Below, one piece after another: positions 8,818-18,346 of a stretch of DNA of 64,000 nt. Each line of letters opens with the position of its first letter. Within the stretch, counting starts at the first letter, position 1. The DNA is from CADEDH01 sp047974625 (GTDB lineage: Bacteria > Actinomycetota > Acidimicrobiia > Acidimicrobiales > SZUA-35), in NCBI GenBank assembly GCA_047974625.1, contig JBKECK010000102.1:91980-155979 (forward strand). The letters run 5' to 3'. The notes under the pieces are model-generated. The model saw nothing but the letters and a program-made list of their open reading frames with translations, had not been told where the DNA came from and did no database searches. Made by a program: the position numbers and the translations under genes.

Positions 8818-9894
8818 TCACAGCCGGGGCAGGAGGTGGCCGGTGTTCTCGCCCTGCTCGTAGACCTCGCTGGCCGGGCCGACGATCAACGGATCAGGTT
8901 TGCCCACGAGCTCGTGGTTCTTGGCCGGATAGTCGAAGGCCGACAGCAGCACCCGCATGGCTTCGAGGCGGGCCCGCTTCTTGTCGTTCGACTTGATCAC
9001 CGTCCACGGCGCGTCACCGGTGTCGGTGTAGAAGAACATGGCCTCCTTGGCCTCGGTGTAGGCGTCCCACTTGTCCAGGCTGGCCAGGTCGGTCGGTGAC
9101 AGCTTCCATTGTTTCACCGGGTCGGTCCGCCGGGACGAGAACCGGGCCGCCTGCTCCTCGCGGCCCACCGAGAACCAGAGCTTGAACAACTCGATCCCGG
9201 ATTGGACCAGCATCCGTTCGAAGTCCGGGCAGGACCGCATGAACTCGAGGTACTGGGCCGGGGTGCAGAACCCCATGACCCGCTCGACGCCGGCCCGGTT
9301 GTACCAGGACCGGTCGAACAGCACCATCTCCCCGGCGGTGGGGAGGTGGTAGACGTAGCGCTGGAAGTACCACTGGTTGCGTTCCACCTCGGTGGGCACG
9401 GCCAGGGCCACCACCCGGGCGCCGCGGGGGTTCATGTGTTCGGTGAACCGCTTGATGGAGCCGCCCTTCCCGGCCGCGTCACGGCCCTCGAACAGGACCA
9501 CCACCTTGCGGCCCTCCTCCTTGATCCACCGCTGGAGTTTCAGCAGCTCGATCTGGAGGGCGTACTTGGTCTCCTCGTAGGCGACGCGCTTCAGCTTCTT
9601 GTCATACGGGTACCCGATCCGCCAGGGCGGCAGGTCACCGTCGGCCCCGATCTCGTCGTCGGTGTCGTCGTCGGAGTCGGAGTCGGAGTCGGCGGACCCC
9701 TGATCGATGAGATCGATCAGGTGTTCCTGGAGCTCCTCGATCTCGTCGAGGTCGAAGCCCTCGTCCTCCAACTCGACGGTCCGGGTCTGTGTCTCGGTGC
9801 CGGCGCCCACCGCCTCCTGCGGCACCTGCCCCTCGTGCGACACCTGCCCGTCCGACTGTTGGTCGACGGTCCCCGCTTCATGTTCCTCGGCCAT
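8818..9894 (-). CDS. ppk2: Polyphosphate kinase 2 (PPK2)
   Basis: 358 aa. The core begins near residue 90 (PPWRIGYPYDKKLKR) and contains Walker A FEGRDAAGKGGSIKRF (about 136-150) and the downstream lid/Walker B-like DRSWYNRAGVERVMGF. PPK2 enzymes transfer phosphate between polyphosphate and nucleoside di- or monophosphates, here most like the diphosphate-using class I. The first 85 or so residues are a highly acidic, low-complexity extension including a D/S-rich run encoded by GTCGGA-type hexamer repeats; this is not part of the catalytic domain. ATG at 9894 is the first in-frame ATG of the acidic leader. It is divergent from alr. Confidence 0.92.
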   Translation of the reverse strand: MAEEHEAGTVDQQSDGQVSHEGQVPQEAVGAGTETQTRTVELEDEGFDLDEIEELQEHLIDLIDQGSADSDSDSDDDTDDEIGADGDLPPWRIGYPYDKKLKRVAYEETKYALQIELLKLQRWIKEEGRKVVVLFEGRDAAGKGGSIKRFTEHMNPRGARVVALAVPTEVERNQWYFQRYVYHLPTAGEMVLFDRSWYNRAGVERVMGFCTPAQYLEFMRSCPDFERMLVQSGIELFKLWFSVGREEQAARFSSRRTDPVKQWKLSPTDLASLDKWDAYTEAKEAMFFYTDTGDAPWTVIKSNDKKRARLEAMRVLLSAFDYPAKNHELVGKPDPLIVGPASEVYEQGENTGHLLPRL

Positions 9895-10002
9895 GGAACC
9901 GAGCCTAGGCAACGGTGCCACTACTGGTCGATGCCCAATTGTCCAGACCAATCGGCGCGGGCCCGGCCGATGGACACCGGGCCGGCCCCGGATTCTGCCA
10001 GC

Positions 10003-11250
<1,248 letters not shown>

Positions 11251-11272
11251 GACCCCGCCCCGGTCGAGGGAA

Positions 11273-11440
11273 TCAGTCCAGCATGTCCGACAGGTAGCCG
11301 CCCTCGCCGAAACGCCGCTCGTTCGGGTTGCGGACCTTCCGGTCACGGTTCTTGACCGGGTACGAGCGGGCCCGGGTCAGGCCGGCCAGGAACACCATGG
11401 CGGTCAGGCACAGGGCGACGATCACGGCCAACAGTTCCAT
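11273..11440 (-). CDS. Small single-pass membrane protein, 55 aa
   Basis: A 55-codon frame starts at ATG 11440 and ends at TGA 11273. It encodes one hydrophobic helix at residues 2-22 (LLAVIVALCLTAMVFLAGL) followed by a strongly basic segment (RARSYPVKNRDRKVRN) and a Gly/acidic tail ending LSDMLD. The organised TM-then-basic layout and third-position GC bias argue for a genuine small protein with an N-out or N-in helix and positive-inside cytoplasmic tail. No family is recognised. It is convergent with alr (22 nt gap) and divergent from the 180-aa gene. Confidence 0.6.
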   Translation of the reverse strand: MELLAVIVALCLTAMVFLAGLTRARSYPVKNRDRKVRNPNERRFGEGGYLSDMLD

Positions 11441-11579
11441 AGCCCCATCGTGCCACGGCCCCGGCCCCGGGGACAGGGCCGGCCACGGTGGATAGGCCCG
11501 AACCGCGGGATTTCCGGATACGGATTCCCGGATACGGCCGGCCCGTGCCCTGAAATCGGCCTCCGACTACGCTCCGGGC

Positions 11580-12122
11580 GTGGCGTTGAAGAGGATCACG
11601 TTCAGCCTGCGGGCGCCGTTGGGCGAAATCGGGGGCGAATGGGAGGTGGACCGGGCCGAGCAGGAAGCGGCGTGGGAGATGTACGTCGAGCTGTCGACCC
11701 GGATCTCGATCGCGCCGCTCGACCCCGACGACGGCCTACTCCGGGAAGCCCTGACCAGTCTCTACACCCTGTTCGGCTCGACCCGCGACATCCTGCGACG
11801 ATACGGACCCGCGGTGGCCAAGGTACCGACCACGGCCAGCCAGACCGGGCGCTACAGCTTCGGCTATCTGGCCACCTGGATCCTCAACGGCGCGGTACGG
11901 CCGCTGTTGGCCCGTTGGCACCCCCTGCTCGACGAATGGGAGGTCGGCCGTCCCGACGGGGTGTCCCGCCGGGCCCACGAGCGGGCCTGGGAGCGCCACG
12001 ATGAGCTCCGGGCCGCCATCGAGGAGGTCCGCACGGTGCTGCTGGCCTACGCCTGGATCCTGGCCGAGGCCTGCGACGCCCCCGCCATGATGGTGGCCAA
12101 CGCCCAGATCCACCAGGATTGA
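11580..12122 (+). CDS. Conserved hypothetical protein upstream of the TIR-NLR gene
   Basis: 180 aa, GTG start. No domain is recognised with certainty. It is predicted mostly helical, with a characteristic aromatic segment ILNGAVRPLLARWHPLLDEWE (residues about 101-121) followed by an Arg/Glu-rich helix RRAHERAWERHDELR and a hydrophobic helix near VLLAYAWILAEACDA. It is codirectional with, and 205 nt upstream of, the TIR-NB-ARC-WD40 gene and has ordinary local codon use. Co-orientation makes a functional pairing plausible (adaptor, inhibitor or second effector), but this is inference. A 17-bp tandem repeat begins inside its last codons. Confidence 0.6.
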   Translation: MALKRITFSLRAPLGEIGGEWEVDRAEQEAAWEMYVELSTRISIAPLDPDDGLLREALTSLYTLFGSTRDILRRYGPAVAKVPTTASQTGRYSFGYLATWILNGAVRPLLARWHPLLDEWEVGRPDGVSRRAHERAWERHDELRAAIEEVRTVLLAYAWILAEACDAPAMMVANAQIHQD

Positions 12123-12160
12123 CCGTCCACCAGGATTGACCGTCCACCGGGATTGACCGT
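12110..12160. repeat. 17-bp tandem repeat, three copies
   Basis: The unit CCACCAGGATTGACCGT occurs at 12110-12126 and 12127-12143, and with one change (CCACCGGG...) at 12144-12160; a fragment GACCGTCC recurs twice just after. The array straddles the stop codon of the 180-aa gene, so it fixes its last four codons and the TGA. Seventeen is not a codon multiple, as expected for a mostly noncoding array. Confidence 0.85.
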
Positions 12161-12327
12161 CCAGCCCACGGACCGTCCGCCCCCCGCCGGCGGCGCCCCA
12201 ACGGCTCATTGGCTCCGGATCGACCATGTGAGCGATCATGGCCCGAGCATGACCAGCCGACCGGGGACCGGTTGGTAGGGTCGACGGCAATCGGCACACC
12301 CGCCTACGCAGCCGCCGAGGTCGGTTC

Positions 12328-14796
12328 GTGAACCTTCCCATCGTCTTCATTTCCTACGCCCGGGATCACGACTTCGACCGCGACATGAGCCGGCGCATGG
12401 CGCAGCTCTTGCGTCGTCCGGTGGCGGATCTGGCCACTGTCTTTCTCGACGAAGTCTCCATCCGACCGAACGATGTCATCGATGACGAGATCCAGGAGGC
12501 AATCGACCAGACGGCGGCGGCCGTGCTGTTGGTCAGCCCGAGCTTCATCGACTCCGACTATGTCAACGACATCGAACTGCCGGCCATCTACGGCCGGCAT
12601 CACGAGGACCTCTGCCAGATCTGGCCCCTGAACGTCCGTCGATCGGTGATCTCGCGGCATCCTTTTCTCGATGGGCATCTGCTCAGCCCGGACCTCGACC
12701 ATCCCCTTCACGGCAGGTCGAAACACGAACAGGAGACGCTGCTGGCCGAGCTGGCCGAGGCCATCATCACGTTTCTCGACGAACCGTCCTCCACACCAGA
12801 CACACCCGACGGTGCCGGGCAAGATCCGCCACCGTCCGGCGCACCGCCGGATGTCCCACCGGCGGCGCCTCTCGCCACCGACGGTGACCCTTCTGATCCC
12901 AACGGCGGTCACCGCCGGGGAATGCTCGGGGTGCCGGAGCTGCGTGACGACTATGTGAAACGCGACGCGGCCGTCGATCGGATCTGGGCGGATCTGGACC
13001 GTCACCCCACCGCCGGGATCAGCGGCCAGCCCGGTATCGGCCTGGCCGGCGAGGGAGGCGTGGGTAAAACGGTGCTGGCCGCAGCGGTATGCCACGACCC
13101 CCGGGCCACCGCCGCCTTTCCGGGCGGTATCTGCTGGGTCACGGCCGGCCAGGGCGCCCGCCCGGTGAACGTCCAGAGCCAACTGGTGCGGATGCTCGGG
13201 CACAAACCCGAGTTCACCACTGCCCTCGAAGGCCGGGACGTGCTCGACCGGCTACTCGACGACCGGGCAGCCCCGATGCTGATCGTGGTGGACGACGTGT
13301 GGTCGGCCGATCTGGTCGACGCCGTTCCCGCTCCCACCCACGGCCGTCGCATCATCACCACTCGCAACGCCGAACGGGTCCTGGCTCCGGCCGGGGTGGC
13401 GGCCCAAACCGTCGGCGCCCTCAGCCTGGCCGAGGCTCGGGAACTGACGGCCCGCCGCATGGCAACCCCGGTCGACCAGCTGCCGGTTGGGGTCGACGAG
13501 CTGATTCGAGCCACCGGAGGCAACAGCCTGCTGGTGCGGACGATGGCCTCGGCGTTGGCGATGGGCGCCAACCCGACCGACCTCCTGGAGCGGATCCGGG
13601 TCGACGGCGAGAACCCCCACCCGTACCTGACGGTGTTCCGGGTCCTTCGTTCCGCGACGGCACAGCTCGGTCCTGCCGTCCGTCAGCGGTACCTTCGACT
13701 GGCCGTGTTCCCGCCCGATATCGACCTGCCCCGTTCGACGGTCGACACGTGGTGGCGGCACCTCGACCAGATCAGCCCGGCGGCGGTGCGAGCCGATCTG
13801 GTCGAGCTGGACGTTCGGGATCTGCTCACCTTCGACCAGCCGGCCGACGTGATCCGGTTCCACGACCACCAGCACGATTTCGTCAGCTACGAGCTCGACG
13901 ATCCACCCCGCCTGCTCCACGGCGAGCTCCTCGATGCGTTCAACCCCGACGGTCGGCCGTGGGCGGAGACGATCATCGAGAACCCCTACCTGGCCGACCA
14001 TCTGGTCGGCCACCTCGAGGCGGCGGGCCACGATCTGACCCGGGTCGTGCTCGATGCCGACTACCTGGCCCATCGGATCGTGTCCTTCGGCCCGTACGCC
14101 GCCCTCCAGGACCTGGACCACCTCCGACGGGAGGGCGCGTCGGTGGCGGGCCTGATCCGCCATATCGCTCACCTGCTGACGGGCTTGCCCGACGTCGCCG
14201 CCACCGCACAGACGATCGCCGCGTGGACCGAGCTCCCATCCCGGTTCCCTGTGCTCCGGCCTCACCCGGGCTGGCCGGTTCGACGAAACGAACATCTGCT
14301 CGCCACCCTCACCGGCCACACCGACTCGGTGTGGGGGGTGGCCTGGTCACCCGACGGCACCCACCTCGCCACCACCAGCCGCGACGGCACGGTCCGGATC
14401 TGGGACCCAACCACCGGCACCACCATCACCACCCTCACCGGCCACACCGCCTCGGTGTGGGGGGTGGCCTGGTCACCCGACGGCACCCACCTCGCCACCT
14501 CCAGCCACGACCACACGGTCCGGATCTGGGACCCAACCACCGGCACCACCATCACCACCCTCACCGGCCACACCGACTGGGTGTGGGGGGTGGCCTGGTC
14601 ACCCGACGGCACCCACCTCGCCACCACCAGCGACGACCGAACGGTCCGGATCTGGGACCCAACCACCGGCACCACCATCACCACCCTGGCGCTTCTCGAG
14701 CCGGTCCGGGCGGTTGACTGGCACCACGATGTCATAGCCGTCGGCCATGGCAACGAGGTCGGGGTGCTCGTTGTCGTCGACGCTCCGCCCGGGTGA
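12328..14796 (+). CDS. TIR - NB-ARC - WD40 STAND (bacterial NLR-like) protein
   Basis: 822 aa, GTG start with GAGG 7 nt upstream. Residues 1-150 are a TIR domain: IVFISYARDHDFDRDM, FLDEVSIRPND, and VLLVSPSFIDSDYVNDIEL, where E83 lies at the position of the NADase glutamate. A Pro/Asp-rich linker (about 151-195) follows. The NB-ARC ATPase has Walker A GEGGVGKT (241-248), Walker B MLIVVDDVW (317-325), the arginine/sensor strand GRRIITTRNAERV, GGNSLLVR and an MHD-like FHDHQHDF (511-518). C-terminal WD40 blades span 661-786 with a degenerate fourth. Such proteins sense an invader through the repeat domain, oligomerise with ATP, and the TIR consumes NAD+, halting growth. Antiphage function is an inference from architecture; a signalling role in a multicellular-type actinomycete is an alternative. 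Confidence 0.9.
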   Translation: MNLPIVFISYARDHDFDRDMSRRMAQLLRRPVADLATVFLDEVSIRPNDVIDDEIQEAIDQTAAAVLLVSPSFIDSDYVNDIELPAIYGRHHEDLCQIWPLNVRRSVISRHPFLDGHLLSPDLDHPLHGRSKHEQETLLAELAEAIITFLDEPSSTPDTPDGAGQDPPPSGAPPDVPPAAPLATDGDPSDPNGGHRRGMLGVPELRDDYVKRDAAVDRIWADLDRHPTAGISGQPGIGLAGEGGVGKTVLAAAVCHDPRATAAFPGGICWVTAGQGARPVNVQSQLVRMLGHKPEFTTALEGRDVLDRLLDDRAAPMLIVVDDVWSADLVDAVPAPTHGRRIITTRNAERVLAPAGVAAQTVGALSLAEARELTARRMATPVDQLPVGVDELIRATGGNSLLVRTMASALAMGANPTDLLERIRVDGENPHPYLTVFRVLRSATAQLGPAVRQRYLRLAVFPPDIDLPRSTVDTWWRHLDQISPAAVRADLVELDVRDLLTFDQPADVIRFHDHQHDFVSYELDDPPRLLHGELLDAFNPDGRPWAETIIENPYLADHLVGHLEAAGHDLTRVVLDADYLAHRIVSFGPYAALQDLDHLRREGASVAGLIRHIAHLLTGLPDVAATAQTIAAWTELPSRFPVLRPHPGWPVRRNEHLLATLTGHTDSVWGVAWSPDGTHLATTSRDGTVRIWDPTTGTTITTLTGHTASVWGVAWSPDGTHLATSSHDHTVRIWDPTTGTTITTLTGHTDWVWGVAWSPDGTHLATTSDDRTVRIWDPTTGTTITTLALLEPVRAVDWHHDVIAVGHGNEVGVLVVVDAPPG
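14308..14685 (+). repeat. Three nearly identical 126-bp WD40-encoding repeats
   Basis: Units at 14308-14433, 14434-14559 and 14560-14685 are each exactly 126 bp (42 aa) and start with LTGHT. They differ only at a few codons: after GHT (DS, AS, DW) and in the blade loop (TTSRDG, SSHDH, TTSDDR). Near-identity at the DNA level means recent duplication or ongoing homogenisation, and recombination could change blade number. Confidence 0.95.
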
Positions 14797-14890
14797 GCCT
14801 GAAGCCTGCCGATCCTTGTCACCCGGGGGACAGCGGGGAGGCGGCCCACTCGGGGCGCGCCGGCGGGGTGGGGGCGCTACCTTGCACCTC

Positions 14891-16150
14891 ATGACCAGCG
14901 CCAGCAACCTCACCTCGCCGGGTCTCGACGAGGCCCGGGCCGCCTACGAGGCCCTCCGGTCCCAGGGTTTGGCCCTGAACATGCAGCGTGGCCAACCGTC
15001 CGACGCCGATTTCGACCTGTCCAACGGGCTCCTGACCGCCGTCGGCCCGGCGGACACCACCGTCGATGGGCTCGACGTCCGCAACTATCCGGGCGGGGAG
15101 GCCGGCCTCCCCAGCGCCCGGGCCCTGTTCGGCGCCTACCTCGGGGTCGAACCCGGGCAGACCCTCGTCTGGAACAACGCCTCCCTGGAGCTCCAGGGCC
15201 TGGTGCTCACCTTCGCCCTCCTCCACGGGCGGATCGGATCCCCGGCCCCCTGGGCGGGCACCAACCCCAAGATGATCGTCACCGTCCCCGGCTACGACCG
15301 GCACTTCCTGCTCCTCCAGACCCTCGGGTTCGAGACCGTCGAGGTGGCCATGGAGGCCGACGGTCCCGACCTCGACGCGGTGGAGGCGGCGGCCGCCGAC
15401 CCGTCGGTCAAGGGGATCATGTTCGTCCCCACCTACTCGAACCCGACCGGTGACACCATCAGCCCGGCCAAGGCCGAACGCCTGGCCCAACTCGACGCGG
15501 CCGCCCCGGACTTCACCATCCTGGCCGACGACGCCTACCGGGCCCACCACTTCGGCGACCCCGACCCGACCGTCAACTTCGTGCACCTGACCGCGGCCGC
15601 CGGCCACCCAGACCGGGCCTTCGTGTTCGCCAGCACCTCCAAGATCACCTTCGCCGGTGGCGGCCTCGGGTTCATGGCCTCCAGCGAGGCCAACCTGGCC
15701 TGGGCCGGCCGGTACCTGGGAGCCCAGAGCATCGGCCCCAACAAGGTGGAACAGGCCCGTCACGTGGCCTTCCTCTCCGCCTACCCGGGGGGCATCCCCG
15801 GCCTGATGGCCGACCACGCCCGCCTCATCGCCCCCAAGTTCGCCGCCGTCGACCGGATCCTCACCGACCGGCTCGGCCCCTCGGGCACCTACGCCCGCTG
15901 GTCGACCCCCAAGGGGGGCTACTTCGTCAGCCTCGACGTGACCGAACCGGTGGCCGATCAGGTGGTGGAGCTGGCCAACGCGGCCGGCGTGAGCCTGACC
16001 CCGGCCGGGGCCACCTTCCCCGGTGACGACCCCGACAACACCAACATCCGCCTCGCCCCCACCCGGCCCCCCCTCGACGAGGTGGAGGTGGCCATGGAGG
16101 TGGTGGCGGCCTGCGTCCGCCTGGCCGTGGAGGAGTACCGGGCCCGCTGA
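14891..16150 (+). CDS. PLP-dependent aminotransferase, aspartate aminotransferase Ic (AspT-like)
   Basis: 419 aa. It follows the pattern of the subgroup Ic aspartate aminotransferases (PF12897 type): NMQRGQPSDADFDLSNGLL, RNYPGGEAGLPSARALF, VPGYDRHFLLLQTLGFETV, FVPTYSNPTGDTISP, LADDAYRAHHF, and the PLP lysine K251 in FASTSKITFAGGGLGF. This group interconverts aspartate/2-oxoglutarate with oxaloacetate/glutamate in actinobacteria; other specificities are possible. The gene begins about 94 nt after the NLR gene and is followed 25 nt later by the ligase, so it may share a transcript with it. Confidence 0.85.
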   Translation: MTSASNLTSPGLDEARAAYEALRSQGLALNMQRGQPSDADFDLSNGLLTAVGPADTTVDGLDVRNYPGGEAGLPSARALFGAYLGVEPGQTLVWNNASLELQGLVLTFALLHGRIGSPAPWAGTNPKMIVTVPGYDRHFLLLQTLGFETVEVAMEADGPDLDAVEAAAADPSVKGIMFVPTYSNPTGDTISPAKAERLAQLDAAAPDFTILADDAYRAHHFGDPDPTVNFVHLTAAAGHPDRAFVFASTSKITFAGGGLGFMASSEANLAWAGRYLGAQSIGPNKVEQARHVAFLSAYPGGIPGLMADHARLIAPKFAAVDRILTDRLGPSGTYARWSTPKGGYFVSLDVTEPVADQVVELANAAGVSLTPAGATFPGDDPDNTNIRLAPTRPPLDEVEVAMEVVAACVRLAVEEYRAR

Positions 16151-16175
16151 GGGACCGGCGGCGAGCGTGGCCCGG

Positions 16176-17759
16176 ATGCGGTTCGCCCGGCTCGCCGACG
16201 CCTCCGAACGGGTGGCGGCCACCTCCAGCCGCACGGCCAAGGTCGACACCCTGGCCGCCGTGCTCCGCGACCTCGACCCCGGCGAGATCGAACCGGCGGT
16301 CGGGTTCCTCACCGGCACCCCGCGGCAGGGGGCGATCGGGGTGGGGTGGGCCACCGTGACCCGGCTCGACATCGCCCCGGCCACCGATCCGAGCCTGTCG
16401 ATCACCGAGGTCGACGCGGCCCTCAGCCGGGTGCAGGCCCTGACCGGTCCCGGCTCCCAGGGGGCGCGGGCGGCCGAGCTCGGCGACCTGGCGGGACGGG
16501 CCACCGCCGGGGAGCAGCGGTACCTGGCCGCCCTCCTCACCGGTCAGGTCCGCCAAGGGGCCCTGGCCGGGGTGGTGACCACGGCGGCGGCCCGGGCGGC
16601 CGGCGTGGCGGTGGCCACCTTCCGGCGGGCCCTGATGCTCGACGGCGACCTCGGCCACACCACCCGGATCGCCCTGGTGGACGGGGCCGACGGGTTGGCC
16701 GCCATCGACCTCACCGTCGGCCGGCCCATCCTGCCCATGCTGGCCTCCACCGCGGCCGACGTGGCCGAGGTGACGGCGGAGTTGGGCCAGGTCCAGGTGG
16801 ACTGGAAGCTCGACGGGGCCCGCATCCAGGTGCACCGGGACGGCGACGAGGTGGGCATCTGGACCCGCAACCTGAACGAGATCACCGACCGACTCCCCGG
16901 GGTCGTGGCCCTGGTGCGGGGTCTGGCCTGCCACCGGGTGGTGCTCGACGGGGAGGTGGTGGGCTTCGCTCCCGGCGACGGGGCCGATCAGCCGGACGGG
17001 GCCGGTGGGGAACGACCCCAGCCGTTCCAGGACACGATCAGCGCCTTCGCCCGCGACCGTGACCCTCGAGGTGATCGTGACCGTGAGCCGGGGGCGGGTC
17101 CCGCCACCGACGACGGACTGCGGGTCTTCTTCTTCGACCTGATGCACCTGGACGGCACCGGCCTGATCGACCGGCCGCTGCGGGAACGGTCGGTCGAGCT
17201 TGATCGGCTGGCCCCCGGGCACCGGGTGCCCTACCGGCTCACCGCCGACCCGGCCGAGGCGGCCGCCTTCGGAGCCGAGGCGGTGGCCCGGGGCCACGAG
17301 GGGGCAATGGTGAAGGCGGCCGACTCCCCCTACGAGGCCGGCCGCCGGGGCAAGGCGTGGCGGAAGGTGAAACCGGTCCACACCCTGGACCTCGTCGTCA
17401 TGGCCGCCGAGTGGGGCCACGGCCGGCGCCGCGGCCTGCTGTCCAACCTCCACCTCGGGGCCCGGGACCCCGGCAGCGGGGAGCTGGTCATGGTGGGCAA
17501 GACGTTCAAGGGCCTCACCGACGAACTCCTCCGGTGGCAGACCGAACGGTTCACCGAGCTGCGGGATCCGACCCGGTCGAGCGGGCACACGGTGGCCGTC
17601 CGACCAGAACTGGTGGTGGAGATCGCCCTCGACGGCGCCCAGACCTCCACCCGCTACCCGGGCGGGGTCGCCCTGCGGTTCGCCCGGGTCAGGCGGTACC
17701 GGCCGGACAAGACGCCGGCCGAGGCCGACACCCTAGATGCGGTGCGGGCCCTGCTCTGA
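16176..17759 (+). CDS. ligB: ATP-dependent DNA ligase, LigB type
   Basis: 527 aa. The N-terminal all-helical DNA-binding domain (RFARLADASERVAATSSR..., AVGFLTGTPRQGAIGVGWA) is like mycobacterial LigB. The adenylation motif is DWKLDGARIQVHRDGD with nucleophile K211; later motifs include LDGEVVGF, FFFDLMHLDG, EGAMVKAADSPYEAGRRGKAWRKVK and the OB-fold region GKTFKGLTDELL. It seals nicks using ATP, as a repair ligase beside the essential NAD-dependent LigA. Residues near 272-308 form a Pro/Gly/Arg-rich insertion. ATG at 16176 or GTG at 16167 are both possible. A LigD-type polymerase gene lies 1.9 kb downstream. Confidence 0.9.
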   Translation: MRFARLADASERVAATSSRTAKVDTLAAVLRDLDPGEIEPAVGFLTGTPRQGAIGVGWATVTRLDIAPATDPSLSITEVDAALSRVQALTGPGSQGARAAELGDLAGRATAGEQRYLAALLTGQVRQGALAGVVTTAAARAAGVAVATFRRALMLDGDLGHTTRIALVDGADGLAAIDLTVGRPILPMLASTAADVAEVTAELGQVQVDWKLDGARIQVHRDGDEVGIWTRNLNEITDRLPGVVALVRGLACHRVVLDGEVVGFAPGDGADQPDGAGGERPQPFQDTISAFARDRDPRGDRDREPGAGPATDDGLRVFFFDLMHLDGTGLIDRPLRERSVELDRLAPGHRVPYRLTADPAEAAAFGAEAVARGHEGAMVKAADSPYEAGRRGKAWRKVKPVHTLDLVVMAAEWGHGRRRGLLSNLHLGARDPGSGELVMVGKTFKGLTDELLRWQTERFTELRDPTRSSGHTVAVRPELVVEIALDGAQTSTRYPGGVALRFARVRRYRPDKTPAEADTLDAVRALL

Positions 17760-17794
17760 GCGGGCAACCGGCCGCGCCCACTACCGTGACGACG

Positions 17795-18286
17795 ATGTCA
17801 AGCCCCTCCTCCCCCAGCCCATCCCACTCCCCCGATCCCGCCTTGCTGTCCCCCGGGTCGTCCCCTGATCCCACACCCGAGCTGATCAACCGGGCCATCG
17901 CCGACGCCTACCCGGGTTCGCCGTTCCGGTGCGCCGGGATCGGCGAAGGGTTCGTGCTGGCCCGCTACGACGTCGAGCCGGAGCGTCTCCGTCCCGGCGG
18001 CTACGTGTCCGGACCCACCCAGTTCGGGCTGGCCGACTGTGCCCTGTGGTTCCTGTCGTTCGTGGCCCTGGGCCGGATCGAGCTGATGGCGTTGACCTCG
18101 GAGTTGTCCATCCGGTACCTGCGACCGTGTGTGGGCGAGACGGTCTGGGCCCGGGCCACCCTGGACCGGATCGGCCGGCGGGCCATGGTGGGGACGGTCA
18201 GGGTCTGGGTGGACGACGAGAGCCGGCCGTCGGCGGTCGCCCAGGGCAGCTACGCCATCCCCGACCCGGACCCGGACCCGAACTGA
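17795..18286 (+). CDS. Hot-dog fold thioesterase, PaaI-like
   Basis: 163 aa; ATG at 17795 is used, with an in-frame GTG 9 nt earlier. After a 30-residue Ser/Pro-rich leader, the hot-dog pattern is seen: GYVSGPTQFGLADCALWFLSFVALG (central helix), LTSELSIRYLRPCVGETVWARATLDRIGRRAMVGTVRVW and AQGSYAIP. The family cleaves acyl-CoA or aryl-CoA thioesters; substrate unknown. The tail is a short PDPDPDPN repeat. It is followed by an alpha/beta hydrolase on the same strand. Confidence 0.78.
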   Translation: MSSPSSPSPSHSPDPALLSPGSSPDPTPELINRAIADAYPGSPFRCAGIGEGFVLARYDVEPERLRPGGYVSGPTQFGLADCALWFLSFVALGRIELMALTSELSIRYLRPCVGETVWARATLDRIGRRAMVGTVRVWVDDESRPSAVAQGSYAIPDPDPDPN

Positions 18287-18346
18287 GCACCCTCCCGCCC
18301 GGATCCGGTTTTCGGCCCGACCCGGGCCCGGGCCTACAGTCGACCC

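Noticed and set aside
9109..10002. In-frame extension of alr to the left, antisense to ppk2
   Set aside because: The stretch overlaps the real PPK2 gene and has no alanine racemase features; the racemase fold begins after 10003.
12110..12160. Insertion-sequence or attachment site
   Set aside because: Only short 17-bp tandem units; no transposase, integrase, inverted terminal repeats or target duplication nearby.
14308..14685. CRISPR array
   Set aside because: Repeats are 126 bp without spacers and encode WD40 blades in frame.
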